A stretch of DNA of 64,000 bases, taken from NCBI RefSeq assembly GCF_004331685.1, contig NZ_SJSM01000004.1, positions 62,001 through 126,000 of the forward strand, written 5' to 3'. The translations under genes were made by a program, and so were the position numbers. Shown here piece by piece: positions 60,797 through 64,000 of this stretch. Position 1 is the first letter of the stretch. Every line of letters begins with the position of its first letter. The notes under the pieces were generated by a model. It was not told the origin of the DNA. It did not search any database and saw only the letters and a list, made by a program, of their open reading frames with translations. Origin of the DNA: Pedobacter hiemivivus (GTDB lineage: Bacteria > Bacteroidota > Bacteroidia > Sphingobacteriales > Sphingobacteriaceae).

Positions 60797-61573
60797 CTAC
60801 CCGGCAAGCATATGCGCTAAAATGGGTTCGCATTTTTCACGGCATGGTGGGTAAAAATGACCGTGTTTCCAATAGGCAGATTTGGGAGACAAGCCCCACC
60901 AGAATTCCGCTAATGCCAAAGGCTCCATTCCGTGACGAAATGCATATTGTAGCAATTTGGGTGCGGCGCACTCTCCTGCTCCTGCAGGTGGTTTTTGGGC
61001 ACCTGTATGTTCGAAAGCTTTTAAAAGACTTTTTGATACACCTGCTTTATTCAAAAAATGATATTGTTCGAAGATTCTATCTTGTAAAGCATTAGAATAG
61101 TTTTTTCTGAATGTTTTTAAGCGCTCAATCTCTGAGCTATAGGTTTGATCATTTAAGGACTCCAAATGACTGATTTCCTTATTCATTTGGGTAAGTTCTT
61201 CCATACCTATATTCAAAAATCCTCCTGCTGCGAGCCCATCAAAAATCGGTGGCACAAACTTATCGTGATGATTTTTACCTGCCAATTTCCCTGAAAATGC
61301 AGCCAGATACCCCAGTACGCCTTCTTTTGTACGAACGACAAGCACACCAAACATCTTTCCAATTACCATACCTTCAGCGTCAGATGACAAACCAAAATTA
61401 TGCGTCCATTCTTGTTGATGCTGTAAATGAAACTGTAATTCATTTGCAGCAAGTAAACAAAGCGGATGTTGCTCATCCATTAAAGAAAAGCTAAGTCCAG
61501 CCGCCAATGCTTCGATTTCTATGGAATCGTTAAATGGACAGAAGGCCGAGTTTTCATAAACCTGATTGGGCAT
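60797..61573 (-). CDS. Truncated RluA-type pseudouridine synthase relative
   Basis: 258 residues, matching the N-terminal domain of large Bacteroidota RluA-like proteins (HPLCLLAANELQFHLQHQQEW, GMVIGKMFGVLVV, LAAFSGKLAGKNHHDKFVPP, PPAGAGECAAPKLLQYAFRH, CREKCEPILAHML). The RluA catalytic domain that should follow is missing; the frame ends ...HMLAG then TAG, with a REP-like repeat just beyond. Confidence 0.8.
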   Translation of the reverse strand: MPNQVYENSAFCPFNDSIEIEALAAGLSFSLMDEQHPLCLLAANELQFHLQHQQEWTHNFGLSSDAEGMVIGKMFGVLVVRTKEGVLGYLAAFSGKLAGKNHHDKFVPPIFDGLAAGGFLNIGMEELTQMNKEISHLESLNDQTYSSEIERLKTFRKNYSNALQDRIFEQYHFLNKAGVSKSLLKAFEHTGAQKPPAGAGECAAPKLLQYAFRHGMEPLALAEFWWGLSPKSAYWKHGHFYPPCREKCEPILAHMLAG

Positions 61574-61618
61574 TGTATATGCTGGTATGGTTGGGTAGTT
61601 TTGAGAGACAAAGATCGG

Positions 61619-62911
61619 CTATTCTTTCTCAAGTAAAAAGATCTGCAAATAATTGTCTTCATTTTTTACGTAACGATTATACGCTAAGACCTTACCATCT
61701 GGGCTCCATACTACAGCACTTACAGGCCGATCATCATCGCTAGAGCTTTCTGTTAACTGCTTAGATTCTCCAGTGGTTACATCTGTAATGTAAATTGCAT
61801 TTTGCGCAACGTAGCTGATATATTGGCCATCAGGACTAAAGTTTAATCCACTTTGAATATCAAATAAATGAAAACTAATCTGCTTTATCGGTCCCCCATT
61901 AGGCGAAACCGCAAAGACATTGATAAAACCCGAAGGATCTTTTGATAAAAAAACGACCTGTGTGCCCTCGAGGTTGGATCTTAACCAATGACGAGGTCCG
62001 ATGACCCCCTCTTTAGTAAATGTAATCCGTCTTTGCTTTACACCCATTGGCACATCTGGCCTATGATGAACAGTTCCGGCAAGTGATTCGCCTTGATTCG
62101 CCAAGCTTAGATCAGCAGGTAAATCAACCACAAAGATCTCTGTTTTAGTCCCTCCATTTTCGTCTTTCACATTTCCCTGAAAAGCAATTGCGCTTACCTG
62201 CCAGCTTCCATCGGCCTTCTGATAACCTCTTTTACCAATCCAGCATTCATCAAAAGCCTTATCAATATCATCACTACCTGCAACTGGATTTTCTGTAACC
62301 TTTGCTACCACCACAGAAAACATTTCACCGCAGTTGTTTTCACCATTTGCTTCATCAGCAACCGCTACCTTTCTCGGAAACATAACTCCCACTGTTCTGA
62401 GGTCCTGAACATCTGGATTAGTTTTACTCAATTGAGCGATCACCTCATCATTATAGGTAAAGCTCAATCTTTGCCCATCACCACTCCATGAATGTGCATG
62501 GGTTCCCCCACGCAACGCGCCAGGTGTAAATGGTTCTTTGATGTCCCTCGCATCCATAAAAATGGGCATTTCAGGATTATTGACATCAATAGCTACTCCT
62601 GTCCTACGAGTAAACCCGTAAGGATTTTTTTCATCAGCATTTCTTATTCCATGGATAAAAATCACGCGGTTTACAGCAGGTGAAAAGGAAGCTGCACCAA
62701 GCCCTGGGCCGTATTCAGTTTGATTTTTTGTGTGGTAAAGCTGCTTCATTTCTCCCGTAACTACATTCACTAGCTCAATGCTGCCGGTACTGCCAATTTT
62801 ACTATCATCGTTTCTGGTATCATAAACCAGCCACTTACCATCTGCTGAAAAACATTGATTGGTATTTAAAAAATGTCCCTTTGCATCAGTTGTTAATTGT
62901 CTCTCCAGCAT
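61619..62911 (-). CDS. DUF3748 beta-propeller protein
   Basis: 430 residues, no signal peptide. WD40-like/TolB-like blades recur (SFSPAVNRVIFIHG, SWSGDGQRLSFTYND, NFSPDGQYISYVAQ, VWSPDGKVLAYNRY), matching DUF3748. It is followed 15 bp upstream by the dihydrodipicolinate-synthase gene, so both may act on one substrate. Confidence 0.85.
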   Translation of the reverse strand: MLERQLTTDAKGHFLNTNQCFSADGKWLVYDTRNDDSKIGSTGSIELVNVVTGEMKQLYHTKNQTEYGPGLGAASFSPAVNRVIFIHGIRNADEKNPYGFTRRTGVAIDVNNPEMPIFMDARDIKEPFTPGALRGGTHAHSWSGDGQRLSFTYNDEVIAQLSKTNPDVQDLRTVGVMFPRKVAVADEANGENNCGEMFSVVVAKVTENPVAGSDDIDKAFDECWIGKRGYQKADGSWQVSAIAFQGNVKDENGGTKTEIFVVDLPADLSLANQGESLAGTVHHRPDVPMGVKQRRITFTKEGVIGPRHWLRSNLEGTQVVFLSKDPSGFINVFAVSPNGGPIKQISFHLFDIQSGLNFSPDGQYISYVAQNAIYITDVTTGESKQLTESSSDDDRPVSAVVWSPDGKVLAYNRYVKNEDNYLQIFLLEKE

Positions 62912-62925
62912 TATTTTTTACAAGT

Positions 62926-63864
62926 TTAGACCGCAGCAAGTTTAATATCAAGCTCGGCCTTTAAGATATCATATTTTTCAGTTAGTCCATCTATACCTGT
63001 TTTGATTTTTGCATCAAAAACCCCAATATCATTTCTTCTGGTAAACGTAGAGATATGCAGGCCTCTTTTTTGCAGGTAATACTTAGATATTATTGGATAA
63101 ACATTGTGCATCACATCCATATTGTCTATAAAAAACTGTTGTACTTTATCCACTTCCAGCCTTAAATCATGGTTATCATAGTTATTACACAACCACACAA
63201 TTAATTCTGGAAAAAAATTCCCTTGTATACAGGATAGACCCGCGGATCCCGCTTTTAAAGATGCCACTGCATGAGCCATGTAAGCATCATATAAACCAAA
63301 TTTCTTATTTTGAGTTGCAGCAATCTTAGCCTTCACCTGTCCTATATCCAGACAAGTATCTTTATGATAAGTCACCCTTCCAGTAGCCACCAAACAACCA
63401 AGTTGCGCTGGAGAGATTAAACGTTTGTAAGGAACCGGACATTCATAAAATCCCATAGGGATTTGCTCCGTTAAATCTAATAACCTTGCTACATTAGCAT
63501 CAAATACATCATCACCATCGTGCTCAGCAGCCAGCAAACCTGTAATCCCAATTACAGCCTCTACACCACAGTTATAAATCTGTTTTACAAAATCAGCCTG
63601 TTGTGCAATCGGACCACCAAAAGTCCCTGTTGCAACCACAGGAACAGCACCTTGAGCAGATTTCACTACATGTTCAACTATTTTAAGCCTTTCCAATTCG
63701 TTAAGCTCAAACATCTCACTAGATAGGCAATTTGCAAATAAGCCAGCAGCACCTGCCTCAATATATAGTTCCGTTAGTTTCGTTAACCCATCAAAATCTA
63801 TCTCACCATTGTCTTTAAATGGCGTAAGCATTACTGGTATAAATCCTTTTTCTGATTTGTTCAT
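62926..63864 (-). CDS. Dihydrodipicolinate synthase/N-acetylneuraminate lyase family protein
   Basis: 312 residues. The TIM-barrel start GFIPVMLTPFKDNGEIDFDGLTKLTELYIEAGA, GxTGE-like site replaced by ANCLSSEMFEL, and the Schiff-base Lys in VTYHKDTC (about 160) are visible. Such proteins are aldolases; the exact substrate is unknown. The last 136 bases (63865-64000) show no gene start. Confidence 0.9.
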   Translation of the reverse strand: MNKSEKGFIPVMLTPFKDNGEIDFDGLTKLTELYIEAGAAGLFANCLSSEMFELNELERLKIVEHVVKSAQGAVPVVATGTFGGPIAQQADFVKQIYNCGVEAVIGITGLLAAEHDGDDVFDANVARLLDLTEQIPMGFYECPVPYKRLISPAQLGCLVATGRVTYHKDTCLDIGQVKAKIAATQNKKFGLYDAYMAHAVASLKAGSAGLSCIQGNFFPELIVWLCNNYDNHDLRLEVDKVQQFFIDNMDVMHNVYPIISKYYLQKRGLHISTFTRRNDIGVFDAKIKTGIDGLTEKYDILKAELDIKLAAV

Positions 63865-64000
63865 TATTAATTATTTTTCATGAGATATCAATCCTGGCAC
63901 CTATCATTGTATAACAGCGATAGCTACTTATACAAAAGTATTGGGGTAAAAGCGATATCATATGGTGCATTTTTTCCAGCTTATGTATGATCTTATCTAA

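Noticed and set aside
60701..61095. Plus-strand 126-codon frame opposite the truncated pseudouridine-synthase gene
   Set aside because: It is antisense to a well supported gene and lacks any recognisable domain.
1..64000. CRISPR array
   Set aside because: No regularly spaced direct repeats of 24-40 bp with unique spacers are seen; the only phased array has an 11-bp period.
1..64000. Complete insertion sequence or prophage
   Set aside because: No transposase, integrase, terminase, capsid or portal gene is recognisable.

Overview
The window looks like chromosomal DNA of a Bacteroidota species, most likely a Sphingobacteriaceae member close to Pedobacter. This rests on the SusC/SusD pair with FecR and an ECF sigma factor, the TAnnTTTG promoter boxes with TTG/TTTG about 17-20 bp upstream, the low-to-moderate GC content, and families typical of that group (DUF4142, DUF6266, DUF4932, DUF3995, TlpA with DUF4369). 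The genus is an inference from gene content, not from a marker gene.

Layout. 0-9 kb: a zinc-ribbon/SPFH pair, a cupin, a nucleotidyltransferase with a small partner, a tRNA-Lys, a DsbD-alpha-like protein, a stress-type group (PRC-barrel, DUF4142, dodecin) and an Imm22-like protein. 9-18.5 kb: a second tRNA-Lys, an alpha/beta hydrolase broken by an in-frame stop, ClbS/DfsB, aldo/keto reductase with an AraC regulator, DUF1800, VOC, and a LytS/LytR-type two-component system. 18.9-28.9 kb: an XRE-pentapeptide regulator, a DrrAB-like ABC exporter fused and damaged by deletion, a TolC/HlyD/MacB/LolD-type tripartite exporter, a UvrA paralogue and an alpha/beta hydrolase; together these look like an antibiotic-resistance or self-protection operon. 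28.9-34.3 kb: AI-2E transporter, two HxlR regulators, VOC, MFS and an esterase.

34.3-45.2 kb is a decayed accessory region between two tRNA-Lys genes. It holds gene fragments (GH32, an outer-membrane protein, a metallophosphoesterase, an alpha/beta hydrolase and an XRE tail), BtgA/BtgB-like mobilization genes, a frameshifted DUF4932 protein and two large imperfect palindromes resembling integron attC sites around a small membrane-protein gene. Three copies of a dispersed repeat containing a tRNA 3' end lie here and a fourth lies at 1.7-1.95 kb. The four intact tRNA-Lys(UUU) genes, three with the same 5' flank, suggest that islands repeatedly accreted at this tRNA.

45.4-64 kb is more housekeeping-like: DUF6266, a SelW-like protein, an alpha-glucan phosphorylase lacking the usual PLP lysine, an endosialidase-chaperone-like protein, LCP, SRPBCC, then a nutrient-uptake locus (TlpA-like, SusD, SusC, FecR and a divergent ECF sigma factor). 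It ends with an aldehyde dehydrogenase, a truncated pseudouridine-synthase relative, a DUF3748 beta-propeller and a dihydrodipicolinate-synthase family protein.
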